This document shows positions 33,553 through 42,070 of a stretch of DNA of 44,879 nucleotides, in pieces (positions within the stretch are counted from its first letter, which is position 1; each line of letters opens with the position of its first letter). A program made the translations under genes and the position numbers. The stretch is from Candidatus Segatella albertsiae (GTDB lineage: Bacteria > Bacteroidota > Bacteroidia > Bacteroidales > Bacteroidaceae): positions 1 to 44,879 of the forward strand of contig DKCU01000110.1 of the NCBI GenBank assembly GCA_002451555.1, in the 5' to 3' direction. Below the pieces are notes generated by a model. The model ran no database searches, was not told where the DNA came from, and worked only from the letters and a program-made list of their open reading frames with translations.

Positions 33553-35118
33553 ATGAATCAACAAGATCTCAACCAAATCCAGGCTCGCGGCATCAGCGAG
33601 CAGCAAATTGAACATCAGTTGGAACAAATCAAGAATGGCTTTCCTTTCTTGAAGTTGGAAGGTGCTGCTGCCATCGGCAAGGGCATCGTTGCTCCGACGG
33701 AGGATGAAGTGAAGAATTACGAGGAGGCTTGGAACGCCTATAAGGCAGAGGGGCACAAAATCGTGAAGTTTGTGCCTGCTTCTGGTGCGGCCAGCCGTAT
33801 GTTCAAGAACATGTTTGCTTTCTTGAACGCTCCTTACGATGTGCCTACGACCGACTTCGAGAAGCAGTTCTTCGAGAACATCAAGAAGTTCGCCTTCCGT
33901 TCTGCCCTTTGTGACAAGTGCCACGAGAACGAGGGCAAGGGTATCATGAAACTTATCCAGGAGGGTAACTACAAGGCTGTCGTTGCCAATCTCTTGGAGG
34001 CCAAGGGGCTCAACTATGGTCAGTTGCCTAAGGGATTGCTCCTTTTCCACGAGTATTCAGCCGATGAGGTACGCACTCCGATGGAGGAACATTTGGTGGA
34101 GGCCGCGCTCTATGCCAGCAGCAATGGCGAGGCGAACGTCCACTTCACGGTTTCTCACGATCACTTGGAACTCTTCAAGAAGAAGGTGGCAGAGAAGGCT
34201 GACTTCTATGCAGAGAAGTTTGGGGTGAAATACAATATTTCTTTCTCCGAGCAGAAGCCTAGCACGGATACTATCGCCGCTAATCCTGACAACACTCCTT
34301 TCCGCAACGAGGATGGCAGTTTGTTGTTCCGTCCAGGTGGTCATGGTGCCTTGATTGAGAATTTGAACGAGATAGATGCCGATGTAGTCTTCATCAAGAA
34401 CATCGACAACGTGGTACCAGACCGTCTGAAGGCTGACACGGTGACTTACAAGCAGGTGATTGCTGGTATCTTGGTGACCCTACAGAAGAAGGCGTTCGGT
34501 TATCTGAAGGTTCTCGACTCTGGTCAGTACAACCATGAGAAGTTGGAGGAAATCATCCGCTTCGTTCAGCGTGACCTTTGCTGCCGCAAGTCGGACATCA
34601 AGGAGTTGGAGGACGCTGAGTTGGTCATCTATCTTCGCAAGAAGTTGAACCGTCCTATGCGTGTCTGCGGTGTCGTGAAGAATGTCGGCGAACCTGGCGG
34701 TGGTCCTTTCCTTACTTATAACAGCGATGGAACTGTCAGCTTGCAGATTTTGGAGAGCTCTCAGATAGACAAGAACAACGAGGAGTATATGAAGATGTTC
34801 ACCCAGGGTACTCACTTCAACCCTGTTGACCTCGTTTGTGCTACCAAGAACTACAAGGGTGAGCCTTTCGACTTGCCTAAGTATGTGGACCCTTCTACGG
34901 GCTTCATCTCCAGCAAGAGCAAGAATGGCAAGGACTTGAAGGCATTGGAGTTGCCTGGTCTATGGAATGGTGCGATGAGCGATTGGAATACCGTATTCGT
35001 AGAGGTTCCGTTGAGTACCTTCAACCCAGTGAAGACTGTCAACGACTTGCTTCGTGACCAGCATCAGGCAGTGCTTGGTGGTGTGCATCATGAGGGCGGT
35101 TGCTGCGGCAAGCATTGA
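33553..35118 (+). CDS. DUF4301 family protein
   Basis: A 521-residue cytoplasmic protein of a Bacteroidetes-enriched family I recognise as DUF4301 by the segment HKIVKFVPASGAASRMFKNM (about residues 73-92) and the later GGHGALIENLNEIDADVVFI. The latter resembles a nucleotidyltransferase-like layout (glycine-rich loop near the N-terminus, then acidic residues), so a sugar-nucleotide or kinase-like activity is possible but untested. The C-terminus ends in a small Gly/Cys/His-rich tail (GGVHHEGGCCGKH) that could bind a metal. It is divergent from the RSH gene and upstream of RNase P RNA. Confidence 0.72.
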   Translation: MNQQDLNQIQARGISEQQIEHQLEQIKNGFPFLKLEGAAAIGKGIVAPTEDEVKNYEEAWNAYKAEGHKIVKFVPASGAASRMFKNMFAFLNAPYDVPTTDFEKQFFENIKKFAFRSALCDKCHENEGKGIMKLIQEGNYKAVVANLLEAKGLNYGQLPKGLLLFHEYSADEVRTPMEEHLVEAALYASSNGEANVHFTVSHDHLELFKKKVAEKADFYAEKFGVKYNISFSEQKPSTDTIAANPDNTPFRNEDGSLLFRPGGHGALIENLNEIDADVVFIKNIDNVVPDRLKADTVTYKQVIAGILVTLQKKAFGYLKVLDSGQYNHEKLEEIIRFVQRDLCCRKSDIKELEDAELVIYLRKKLNRPMRVCGVVKNVGEPGGGPFLTYNSDGTVSLQILESSQIDKNNEEYMKMFTQGTHFNPVDLVCATKNYKGEPFDLPKYVDPSTGFISSKSKNGKDLKALELPGLWNGAMSDWNTVFVEVPLSTFNPVKTVNDLLRDQHQAVLGGVHHEGGCCGKH

Positions 35119-35257
35119 TATAAGGTAAGATACTTATATATAAATAGGTACTTATATATTTAAGATGTACTTAATAAAAAAGGCACTTACTTAAAGAGGT
35201 TGAAACAATAAAAAACAAAAAAGTATAGAAACTTTTCGGAGTTTCAAAACTTTTTTG

Positions 35258-35265
35258 TACCTTTG
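35258..35265 (+). promoter_or_regulatory. -7 promoter box for RNase P RNA
   Basis: TACCTTTG, ending 7 bp before the first base expected of the RNA. Confidence 0.6.
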
Positions 35266-35271
35266 CAAAAC

Positions 35272-35688
35272 GAAAGTAGTGCTTCGGTCTGTCGCTGGCA
35301 TCTTTTAGAGGTGCGAGAGGAAAGTCCGGGCAGCGTAGGGCATCCCACTTCCGAAACTAGAAGCTATTGGTGACAGTAGGTGTCGGCAGAAGAAAATAAC
35401 CGCTCATGTTCTATCCCTCGTTAGAGTGGGTGGTAAGAGTAAGGGTGAGAAGGTGGTGTAAGAGACCACCAGCTGATGGGTGATCATCAGGCTGTGCCAT
35501 CTGGGAGCTGTAAGCTCATGTAAACCGCAGTTTGAGGGCGGCTCGTCCGAAGCCTTCGGGCTACTGTGGAGGGTAGAGTGCTTGAGCCTGGGGGTGACTT
35601 CAGGTCTAGATAAATGGCAGGCAACCCTGTGGAAATTGACCAAACCATAGGGGTACAGAACTCGGCTTATAGGGGCACTGCTTTCTCT
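35272..35688 (+). ncRNA. rnpB: RNase P RNA, bacterial class A
   Basis: The catalytic RNA that trims the 5' ends of pre-tRNAs. The diagnostic blocks are present: GAGGAAAGTCCGGGC near 35318-35332, AGATAAATGGCAGGC near 35609-35623 and ACAGAACTCGGCTTAT near 35655-35670. The ends pair to form P1: AAAGTAGTGC (about 35273-35283) with GCACTGCTTT (35675-35684). The Bacteroidetes form of the RNA is known to have this overall length of about 400 nt. Ends are approximate to a few bases. It lies between the DUF4301-type gene and a small membrane-protein gene. Confidence 0.93.
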
Positions 35689-35797
35689 TTTTACCTATTT
35701 AGAAGAATGAAAGCGAAGGTTTCTAGGTATATAGATTCCTTTGCTTTTTTTCTTTTAGATAGTATTGAATATTCAAAACTCAACATTCAACACAAAG

Positions 35798-36229
35798 ATG
35801 AACTTAAAAGATCCTGAAAAAGAATTTTTCGATGACTTCGAGCATAAGGTAAAAGGTAAGGTCGCGATGTACGGCGACCGCCCAAACTTTCCTAAGTTGG
35901 AAGATTATGACATAGAGCGCATGGAATTGGAAGATTATCTCTTCGATAAGCAAGCCATCATGGACATGGGAGGTACACCTCGTCATAAGATGACGGTAGG
36001 GGGAATCATCACGCTGATACCTATTATCATCCTTTCGGCAATGCCCGACAGTGCCTATATTTATGGCAAGACTTGGACTTCTGTACTGGCCATAGCTATC
36101 GGACTGATGCTGACACTCTGCTTCTATGCCGTGCTGAAAGCCATCATCCAGATGCGCCTTTCCAAGCAGAAAGACCCTAAGTTTGAATCTTACATCAAGG
36201 CGGTATTGTTCTATCAGCCTGCCGAGTAA
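35798..36229 (+). CDS. Small membrane protein of unknown function
   Basis: A 143-residue protein: an N-terminal charged soluble part (residues 1-60) with acidic and aromatic residues, then two transmembrane segments (about 68-85 and 92-116) and a short C-terminal tail. No motif is recognised. The start was taken at the ATG at 35798; an earlier in-frame non-ATG start would add 11 residues of leader-like sequence. It follows RNase P RNA and precedes a strong terminator. Confidence 0.65.
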   Translation: MNLKDPEKEFFDDFEHKVKGKVAMYGDRPNFPKLEDYDIERMELEDYLFDKQAIMDMGGTPRHKMTVGGIITLIPIIILSAMPDSAYIYGKTWTSVLAIAIGLMLTLCFYAVLKAIIQMRLSKQKDPKFESYIKAVLFYQPAE

Positions 36230-36285
36230 GTTTGAACGAACTTACTTTCATATTCATGAGATAAACTCACTTCAAGAAAACAGAA

Positions 36286-36336
36286 ATGATTAAAGACATA
36301 ATGAATCATAACGCTGAAGTGATGGCTGAAAAGTAA
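36286..36336 (+). CDS. Possible 16-residue peptide
   Basis: The ATG at 36286 opens a frame encoding MIKDIMNHNAEVMAEK whose stop codon touches the terminator stem. Its size and place make it a weak candidate; it may be chance. Confidence 0.15.
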   Translation: MIKDIMNHNAEVMAEK

Positions 36337-36370
36337 AAAGGTTAGCATCAAAACGATGCTAACCTTTTTT
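36335..36370. terminator. Bidirectional terminator between the membrane-protein gene and gdhA
   Basis: AAAAAGGTTAGCATC and GATGCTAACCTTTTT form a 15-bp perfect stem with a 5-nt loop. A-run on one side and T-run on the other let it act in both directions. Confidence 0.85.
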
Positions 36371-36395
36371 ATGTCAAACAAAAACTTGTTTCTGA

Positions 36396-37730
36396 TTATA
36401 CGATGCCCTGAGCCATCATAGCCTTGGCAACCTTCAAGAAGCCGGCAACGTTGGCACCCTTCACGTAGTTTACGTAGCCATCAGCATCTGTACCATACTT
36501 CACACAGTTAGCGTGAATGTCGTTCATGATGTCGTGGAGCTTAGCGTCAACTTCCTCGCGAGACCACTTCAAACGCTCAGAGTTCTGGCTCATCTCAAGA
36601 CCTGATACGGCAACACCACCAGCGTTGGCAGCCTTACCTGGAGCGTAGAGAATCTTAGCGTCCTGGAATACCTTGATAGCCTCTGGAGTAGATGGCATGT
36701 TAGCACCCTCGCTGACAGCGATAACACCGTTGGCGATGAGAGCCTTGGCAGCCTCCTCGTTGATCTCGTTCTGTGTAGCAGATGGGAGAGCGATATCAGC
36801 CTTCTCAAACCAAGGCTTAGCACCCTCAACATACTTCACACCGTACTTCTCAGCGTACTCCTTGATACGACCACGCTCTACGTTCTTCAACTCCATGATG
36901 TAGTCGAGTTTCTCACGATCGATACCATCTGGATCGTAGATGTAACCATTAGAGTCAGAGCATGTTACAGGCTTAGCACCGAGTTCGATCAACTTCTCCA
37001 TGGTGTATTGAGCCACGTTACCAGAACCAGATACCAATACAGTCTTGCCCTTGATGTCGATGTTCTTGGTAGCGAGCATATTGAGGAGGAAGTAAACGTT
37101 ACCATAACCAGTAGCCTCAGGACGGATGAGAGAACCACCGAACTCCTGACCCTTACCTGTCAAGATACCCTGGAACTGGTGTGTCAACTTCTTGTACATA
37201 CCGAAGAGGTAACCTACCTCGCGACCACCTACACCGATGTCACCAGCAGGAACATCCTCGTCTGGACCGATGTGACGATAGAGCTCAGTCATGAAAGCCT
37301 GGCAGAAACGCATCACCTCAGCATTGCTCTTACCACGTGGTGAGAAGTCAGAACCACCCTTGGCACCACCCATAGGGAGAGTTGTCAAAGAGTTCTTGAA
37401 TGTCTGCTCGAAAGCCAAGAACTTCAAGATACCCAAGTTTACTGACTTGTGGAAACGAAGACCTCCCTTGTAAGGACCGATCACGTTGTTGTGCTGGATA
37501 CGGTAACCCATGTTAGTCTGAACGTTGCCCTTGTCATCTACCCATGAAACACGGAACTCGATAACGCGGTCTGGAATGCAAAGACGCTCGATGAGGTTTG
37601 CCTTCTCAAACTCTGGGTGCTTGTTGTACTCTTCCTCAATAGTGCCGAGTACCTGACTAACTGCCTGGATGTATTCAGGCTCATTAGGGAATCTTCTTTG
37701 GAGATTCGCGATTACTTCAGATGCTTTCAT
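36396..37730 (-). CDS. gdhA: NADP-specific glutamate dehydrogenase
   Basis: Assimilates ammonium by reductive amination of 2-oxoglutarate. 444 residues, the normal length of the bacterial hexameric enzyme. Visible are GGLRFHKSVNL, LPMGGAKGGSDF with the catalytic lysine (about residues 120-131), the DVPAGDIGVGGREVG segment (about 160-174) and the NADP-binding VLVSGSGNVAQYT (about 230-242). Codon choice is strongly biased towards a few codons, as in highly expressed genes. Its promoter is complete and lies about 50 bp upstream of the start. Confidence 0.97.
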   Translation of the reverse strand: MKASEVIANLQRRFPNEPEYIQAVSQVLGTIEEEYNKHPEFEKANLIERLCIPDRVIEFRVSWVDDKGNVQTNMGYRIQHNNVIGPYKGGLRFHKSVNLGILKFLAFEQTFKNSLTTLPMGGAKGGSDFSPRGKSNAEVMRFCQAFMTELYRHIGPDEDVPAGDIGVGGREVGYLFGMYKKLTHQFQGILTGKGQEFGGSLIRPEATGYGNVYFLLNMLATKNIDIKGKTVLVSGSGNVAQYTMEKLIELGAKPVTCSDSNGYIYDPDGIDREKLDYIMELKNVERGRIKEYAEKYGVKYVEGAKPWFEKADIALPSATQNEINEEAAKALIANGVIAVSEGANMPSTPEAIKVFQDAKILYAPGKAANAGGVAVSGLEMSQNSERLKWSREEVDAKLHDIMNDIHANCVKYGTDADGYVNYVKGANVAGFLKVAKAMMAQGIV

Positions 37731-37781
37731 AATCTTAATCTTTTATTGGGTTTAAAATTGTTGTTTTCTTGTTTACGGTTG

Positions 37782-37812
37782 CAAAGGTACACTTTTTCTA
37801 TGAAATACCAAA
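37782..37812 (-). promoter_or_regulatory. Promoter of gdhA
   Basis: On the minus strand TTTG (37812-37809), 19 bp, TACCTTTG (37789-37782). A complete consensus promoter, fitting high expression. Confidence 0.75.
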
Positions 37813-37932
37813 CAAAAAGAAAGAAAAAATGCAAGAAAAGTAGAAAAAAGTAACTTTTTAACTTTTCGTAAGATTGTTAAGTAGTGGATTTGTGTGCGTA
37901 CACCTTATTATATATAGAAAATAGTAAGATGG

Positions 37933-38006
37933 ACGTACGTGCGTCATTAAGCAGACGTACGTCCATGAGCTTACGCACGTACGTCCATGAGTTAATGCAC
38001 GTACGT
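37933..38006. repeat. Array of four ACGTACGT palindromes spaced exactly 22 bp
   Basis: ACGTACGT begins at 37933, 37955, 37977 and 37999. The units between share CCATGAG in copies 2 and 3 and variants with GCGTCATTAAGC in copy 1. The 22-bp period is close to two helical turns, so all four palindromes face the same side of the helix. Whole units are degenerate tandem repeats of 22 bp. Confidence 0.8.
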
Positions 38007-38037
38007 GAATTACTTTCTCCACGTCTGTGCTTTAATC

Positions 38038-38083
38038 AAAAAATCCTCGGCAAAGGGAACACTCCCATTGCCGAGGATTTTTG
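38038..38083 (-). terminator. Terminator of the calycin-like gene and its cassette
   Basis: AAAATCCTCGGCAA (38040-38053) and TTGCCGAGGATTTT (38068-38081) form a 14-bp perfect stem, continued by GGGA/TCCC inside, with T-runs on both strands. On the minus strand it follows the stop codon at 38121. Confidence 0.8.
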
Positions 38084-38120
38084 CTTGTATAATCTTATAA
38101 GTGCTGTAACATTGTGTTAC

Positions 38121-38741
38121 TTATTTCTTGATAACCTTCTTGGTCTTGCCGTCAGTTGTCTTGACGATATAGACATTTCCTGATGTCATGCTGCCTACCT
38201 GCTGACCATCTATTGTATAAATGGTGGAAGTTGTTGTTGACTCTTCTTTTGGTGATGAAATACCTGTAGTAACAATATTGCTATCTTTTCCCTTGCTACC
38301 GAATATGGCCTTGATGTTTTGCCCCATGGCTTTCATTGCCAAATCAGCGGATAGTTTTTTCTTTGAGTTGGAAAGGGTTGCTGTCATGGATAATGTAACC
38401 CCTCCTAAATTGTTTATGGTTTTACCTAAACTTCCTGGATTTTGTATTTTTACTTTTTTATCACTAACAGTCATAGTTATGATGCCATTTTCTTCTACTC
38501 CATCCAAGTCGTCTAAAACAATGTCTCCAACTTCTTGACCTCCAAAAGCAAACTTTGTGATGGAAAAGCTATATTTCCCTGATTCTTTTTCATTAACAGT
38601 TATTGTTGTTTCTTGGTTGGATGGACTACCTTGAATTCCTAACACTGTTACAGTAACCTGTAAATTGTCTGTGTAATCCTCTGCCATTGCAGTCATCGCA
38701 GTCATGACAACTGCAAATAAAAGTGTAAATATTCTTTTCAT
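38121..38741 (-). CDS. Secreted calycin-like protein with C-terminal sorting-type tail
   Basis: A 206-residue exported protein with a signal peptide (residues 1 to about 20). Residues about 25-140 alternate short beta strands with GIITMTVSDKKVKI-like lines, the pattern of the Bacteroidetes calycin-like (lipocalin-type) domain. A Ser/Thr linker follows, then the tail IYTIDGQQVGSMTSGNVYIV and a Lys-rich end (VIKK), typical of Prevotella surface proteins handled by a C-terminal export or sorting domain. It is the last gene of a three-gene minus-strand cassette, 34 bp after the beta-barrel gene. Confidence 0.7.
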   Translation of the reverse strand: MKRIFTLLFAVVMTAMTAMAEDYTDNLQVTVTVLGIQGSPSNQETTITVNEKESGKYSFSITKFAFGGQEVGDIVLDDLDGVEENGIITMTVSDKKVKIQNPGSLGKTINNLGGVTLSMTATLSNSKKKLSADLAMKAMGQNIKAIFGSKGKDSNIVTTGISSPKEESTTTSTIYTIDGQQVGSMTSGNVYIVKTTDGKTKKVIKK

Positions 38742-38775
38742 AATTTTTATGTTTAAACAGTCCTATACTAATATT

Positions 38776-39528
38776 TTATCTCAATTTATATGCAAGTCCG
38801 AAGTTTCCGTAAATAGGGTACATGGTTTGCTCGATGGTATGGAAATCTCGTTTGAAGACTCCGGCAACACCCCAGTTGACTTCTACGAAACCACCCCAGT
38901 GCTTGCTGAAGTGGTAGTCACAACCAACTTTGATTCCCCATTGCAAGGAGCGCATGTCCTTAGAGAAATCGTATGTTCCGCGTTGTCCTTCCTCATTGCC
39001 AAGCAAAACCTTGTCGCCAGTAGGGTTTCCTTTTCGTAGGTAGCCGTCGTAGGCTGCTCCTTCAAAGCTCTTGGATGTAATGACAGAACCATAAGGACCG
39101 ATTTTCAGTCTGAAATGTGAGCCCAGCTCGTATGTTGCCAATACAGGCAAAGTCCACATCCATTGTCTAACAGTGGTGCTTACATTACCCGTGAAGAGAC
39201 CTTCGAGGGTTTCTCCACCTCTTGTAATTTCCATATGGTAGTTCTTGACTGTGGCGTCAGTCTTCATACCTTTATTTTCGATATAAAGACCAGTCGCCAT
39301 TCCCCAACGATTGTGAAGAGGCTTGTAAAGTTCAACTCCGGCATTCACGTTTGAGCGTGGAGAGTAGCTGTTCAACTTGCGTATGGTTGCAGGCATATCG
39401 AGTGGGGCAGTGCCACCAATGCTATAACCCACACGTGCATATACATTGGTATTTTGAAACCAACCTTCGCTCCATGCTTGTGCTGATACTAAGGTCAGCA
39501 TAGCCAATGATAATATGTATTTTTTCAT
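38776..39528 (-). CDS. Outer membrane beta-barrel protein (PorT-like family)
   Basis: A 250-residue exported protein with a signal peptide (cleaved near residue 20) and a strand pattern of a small barrel: repeated alternating hydrophobic and polar lines such as YARVGYSIG, RWGMATGLYIE, TLPVLATYELG and GKVGCDYHFSK, ending YGNFGLAYKLR with a terminal Arg and no conserved Phe. Probably 8-10 strands. It overlaps the stop of the PCMD gene by one base (TAATG), so the two are translated in tandem. Confidence 0.7.
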   Translation of the reverse strand: MKKYILSLAMLTLVSAQAWSEGWFQNTNVYARVGYSIGGTAPLDMPATIRKLNSYSPRSNVNAGVELYKPLHNRWGMATGLYIENKGMKTDATVKNYHMEITRGGETLEGLFTGNVSTTVRQWMWTLPVLATYELGSHFRLKIGPYGSVITSKSFEGAAYDGYLRKGNPTGDKVLLGNEEGQRGTYDFSKDMRSLQWGIKVGCDYHFSKHWGGFVEVNWGVAGVFKRDFHTIEQTMYPIYGNFGLAYKLR

Positions 39529-40700
39529 TATTCTTCGATTTTAGCACAAATAATCTGTAATTCATCAACGCAAAGGGTGCTACCTACTGCTCCCTTAAAG
39601 CTAGCTCCTTCTTCGCTGGAAGAACAAACTATAGCCATACTGTAGCCCCGATTCTCCAAAAGTTGAAGGTCAATGTCCTCAGTATAGTCGAATGTTGTTT
39701 CAAACTTAGTCCACGTGTCTGTAGTCTTGACATCCTTGACTTCTGCTATGCCAACCAGCTGTTTACTAGTCTTGACATCATCTCCGTAGAGAACTACAGG
39801 ATTTCCCTGGTCGTCATGATTCTTGTAGATGACGGCATAGATATTGCAAATATCTTCCTTTCCCTGTACGATATTGCCATTTTCGTCTTGGAAATCTTTG
39901 CCAGGTGTGAACTTATAGTAGCCTTCGAACTTGATAGGCTTACGGTCGAATGGCTTTCCGAATTGAGTAGCTTTCATGGCATCCATTAGGGCACTCATAC
40001 CATCGAACGACCCTATGAAGATATTTCCAGCTGCAATTCTTTTGCCAACCATAGCTCCCAGTTCGCCTGTGCTACGAGTTGTCAGTTTGATTCCTTGCCC
40101 GTCATATCCTTCTGTAGGAGCAGTTGGATATTCGTATGGTTGAGCTGAAGGCATACTGATAGCAAAGCCTTGGTTGCCACTAGCCCACCAATCTTTTATT
40201 TCCTGACCTTTAGAGTTGACTTCGAACCATTCGTAGTATTGGTTGGCTTCACTAAAGTCAGATGCTTCGTTGAATTTATAGTGCTCAAAGCTATAGGTAA
40301 TGGTATCTCCGATGGTACGTTCATCTTCTGTAACTCTTACTTTATAGGGACGTGTCCAATGTCCGTCTTGTGAAGTAACTGTGTAAATGACTTCCTTGCC
40401 ATCTGAGAAATCGTGTGTAGAACCATTCTCAGGAGAAATAGTAGCCCCTTCTGTAAGTTTGAAATATGGAGAAAGAGAAGAACAATCACTTCCCAATCTT
40501 ACTTTAAAGCTTACAGTATTCTCTTTCGGTAAAACATTGATAAGTGTGTCGCTTGCTTGGAAGAACATACTTGTAGGATTATCCACGTGAATATACGCCT
40601 GCTCGATGTCGCACTCGGCATTGAGAGGTTCTTCCTTGAAGCAAGAAGTGAGGGTGGTGCTACCTATCACGGCAGCTGCTATCAGTTTGTAATATTTCAT
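39528..40700 (-). CDS. PCMD-domain surface lipoprotein
   Basis: A 390-residue lipoprotein: the signal peptide ends in TLTSC (Cys20). The next residues are FKEEP, a K-then-acidic stretch like the lipoprotein export signal of Bacteroidetes, so the mature protein is probably on the cell surface. The first 120 residues form beta-sandwich lines (VSFKVRLGSDCSSLSPYF, then the repeated-domain VIYTVTSQDGHWTRPYKVRV). Residues about 130-390 match the PCMD (putative carbohydrate metabolism) domain: YYEWFEVNSKGQEIKDWWAS, GELGAMVGKRIAAGNIFIGS, and the terminal GSTLCVDELQI. Ligand unknown. First gene of the cassette and under its own consensus promoter. Confidence 0.8.
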   Translation of the reverse strand: MKYYKLIAAAVIGSTTLTSCFKEEPLNAECDIEQAYIHVDNPTSMFFQASDTLINVLPKENTVSFKVRLGSDCSSLSPYFKLTEGATISPENGSTHDFSDGKEVIYTVTSQDGHWTRPYKVRVTEDERTIGDTITYSFEHYKFNEASDFSEANQYYEWFEVNSKGQEIKDWWASGNQGFAISMPSAQPYEYPTAPTEGYDGQGIKLTTRSTGELGAMVGKRIAAGNIFIGSFDGMSALMDAMKATQFGKPFDRKPIKFEGYYKFTPGKDFQDENGNIVQGKEDICNIYAVIYKNHDDQGNPVVLYGDDVKTSKQLVGIAEVKDVKTTDTWTKFETTFDYTEDIDLQLLENRGYSMAIVCSSSEEGASFKGAVGSTLCVDELQIICAKIEE

Positions 40701-40731
40701 AAACTATTCTATATAATCTTTTTACAGGGTG

Positions 40732-40763
40732 CAAAGTTACGACGAAAACTTGTAACTTCCAAA
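40732..40763 (-). promoter_or_regulatory. Promoter of the PCMD cassette
   Basis: On the minus strand TTTG (40763-40760), 20 bp, TAACTTTG (40739-40732); the ATG is at 40700. Confidence 0.75.
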
Positions 40764-40826
40764 TATTTTTTAAGTAAAATGCTGATTTTGTTGCCTTTTT
40801 GAAAGGAAAATGTGTGATATATGCAA

Positions 40827-40872
40827 AAACTCCCAAGTTACTCGCTCGAATAAGCTGAACTTGGGAGTTTAT
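40827..40872 (-). terminator. Terminator of the Rpn-like gene
   Basis: AAACTCCCAAGTT (40827-40839) and AACTTGGGAGTTT (40858-40870) form a 13-bp perfect stem with an 18-nt loop; on the minus strand it is followed by GTTTTTGC. Confidence 0.8.
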
Positions 40873-40900
40873 ATTGGAATGATGTTTCTTCAGAAAAAAA

Positions 40901-41869
40901 CTATGACAAAAGCTTTTGAACTTGCTCTTGACTTAATCCTGTCATTTCTATAACTTGCGATTGTGGCATCCCTGAGGCTAGCATTTTCTTGGCAATACTA
41001 ATGCTTTTAGACATTTCGCCTTGCTCAATGCCTTGCTTCATGCCTTGTGCCATGCCTTGTGCCATGCCTTGCTTCATACCTTCTGCTAGTCCTTTTTTAA
41101 GCCCAATCGCCTTGCCAACAACTTCTCCATCCGATTTTCCTTCAATCCATGCCCCCACAAGGCTTGAGTAGTAGTCGTCAATGGCATCCCTGCTGGCATT
41201 ATACTTAGCCTTTTCTTCGCTGTCCAGATTGCGACAGTCTGCAAGCTGTGCCAGTTTCTCGAAGATTTTCTTTTGTGCAGTAAACGGTATTCTTTCTAAT
41301 ACTTCCATATGTTTCAAAACGTATATCCATTTATCAAAATCTGTAACACATTCTTCCTGTTTCTTTTTGAAGAACGGAAGACTAATATAGATGAAGCGAA
41401 GTTTGTCTGTAAATGCAATCTCGCTTTTCTTCTCTCTCAGCATCACGTCTGTCTTGAATTTGTTAATTGCCGTTTCTTCTTTTGGCTGGTAATTCATTAG
41501 ACAAACTGTGTAAACTGGTACCAATTGATAGAGGGTAGGGTTGTCTTTTGTCCTCTCTCTTTCTCGTTGAACCGCTATCGCCTCACTCGCATAGCAAATG
41601 GAACGATTGATGAATAGGGGAACCCAACGGTTTTGCATCTCAACGATAAAATGCTTACCATCATCTGTTTCGCAATAGATGTCAAAGATGCTGCCTCGTA
41701 TGTTTTTGCTTGAGGGAATCAACTCTTTGTCCTTGAAGGTCACATCCTTGATGTGTAGCTCACCTTCAAACAAATCATTTAGAAAACTAATCAGCAAATC
41801 TTTGCTGAACTCTTGACCGAAGAGCCTCTTGAAGCCCCAATCGGTAAACGGATTGATGTATTTCGACAT
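40901..41869 (-). CDS. Rpn-like PD-(D/E)XK nuclease family protein
   Basis: A 322-residue protein of the Rpn / PDDEXK-type transposase-related nuclease group. It begins with INPFTDWGFKRLFGQE (residues 5-20), the family hallmark, and has the catalytic-type pattern GSIFDIYCETDDG and FIVEMQN (Asp63, Glu77, Gln79). A middle helical region is followed by a low-complexity repeat of about five GM(K/A)QG units (residues about 259-284) and a C-terminal helix with MLASGMPQSQVIEMTGLS, a putative DNA-binding hairpin. Such genes occur in many copies per genome and can be active nucleases promoting recombination. Stands alone with its own promoter and terminator. Confidence 0.85.
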   Translation of the reverse strand: MSKYINPFTDWGFKRLFGQEFSKDLLISFLNDLFEGELHIKDVTFKDKELIPSSKNIRGSIFDIYCETDDGKHFIVEMQNRWVPLFINRSICYASEAIAVQRERERTKDNPTLYQLVPVYTVCLMNYQPKEETAINKFKTDVMLREKKSEIAFTDKLRFIYISLPFFKKKQEECVTDFDKWIYVLKHMEVLERIPFTAQKKIFEKLAQLADCRNLDSEEKAKYNASRDAIDDYYSSLVGAWIEGKSDGEVVGKAIGLKKGLAEGMKQGMAQGMAQGMKQGIEQGEMSKSISIAKKMLASGMPQSQVIEMTGLSQEQVQKLLS

Positions 41870-41910
41870 AAATCTGGTTGGTTTGTTGTTCGCACAATAT
41901 TATGCGTTGG

Positions 41911-41942
41911 CAAAAATACGAGTTTTTTGCGATACCGCCAAA
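41911..41942 (-). promoter_or_regulatory. Promoter of the Rpn-like gene
   Basis: On the minus strand TTTG (41942-41939), 20 bp, TATTTTTG (41918-41911); the ATG is at 41869. Confidence 0.7.
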
Positions 41943-41973
41943 CTTTTCTCAAACATTTTTTCAATTTAAACCA

Positions 41974-42008
41974 AAAAAGACCGATTCTCATGCGAGAACC
42001 GATCTTTT
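41974..42008 (-). terminator. Terminator of rpsA
   Basis: On the minus strand AAAGATCGGTTCTC and GAGAATCGGTCTTT pair, with two G-U pairs, around a 4-nt loop and are followed by TTTTGG. On the plus strand the same two positions are A-C mismatches, so it acts on minus. Confidence 0.75.
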
Positions 42009-42070
42009 AAAGTATTTATTATGAAGTGAAATTTGTTATTTCGACTTTATAATAGGGGAGTGAAGACTGA

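Larger units (their letters stand above)
37731..38120. other. 390-bp region with gdhA promoter, ACGTACGT array and terminator
   Basis: Holds the gdhA promoter (37782-37812), a tandem ACGTACGT array (37933-38006) and the terminator of the downstream minus-strand gene (38038-38083). No coding sequence is credible. Confidence 0.7.

Noticed and set aside
35404..35817. Small open frames across the RNase P RNA
   Set aside because: They overlap conserved structural blocks of the RNA and have no protein-like composition.
37933..38006. CRISPR or phage attachment site at the ACGTACGT array
   Set aside because: The spacers are 14 bp and similar to each other, and no integrase is near.
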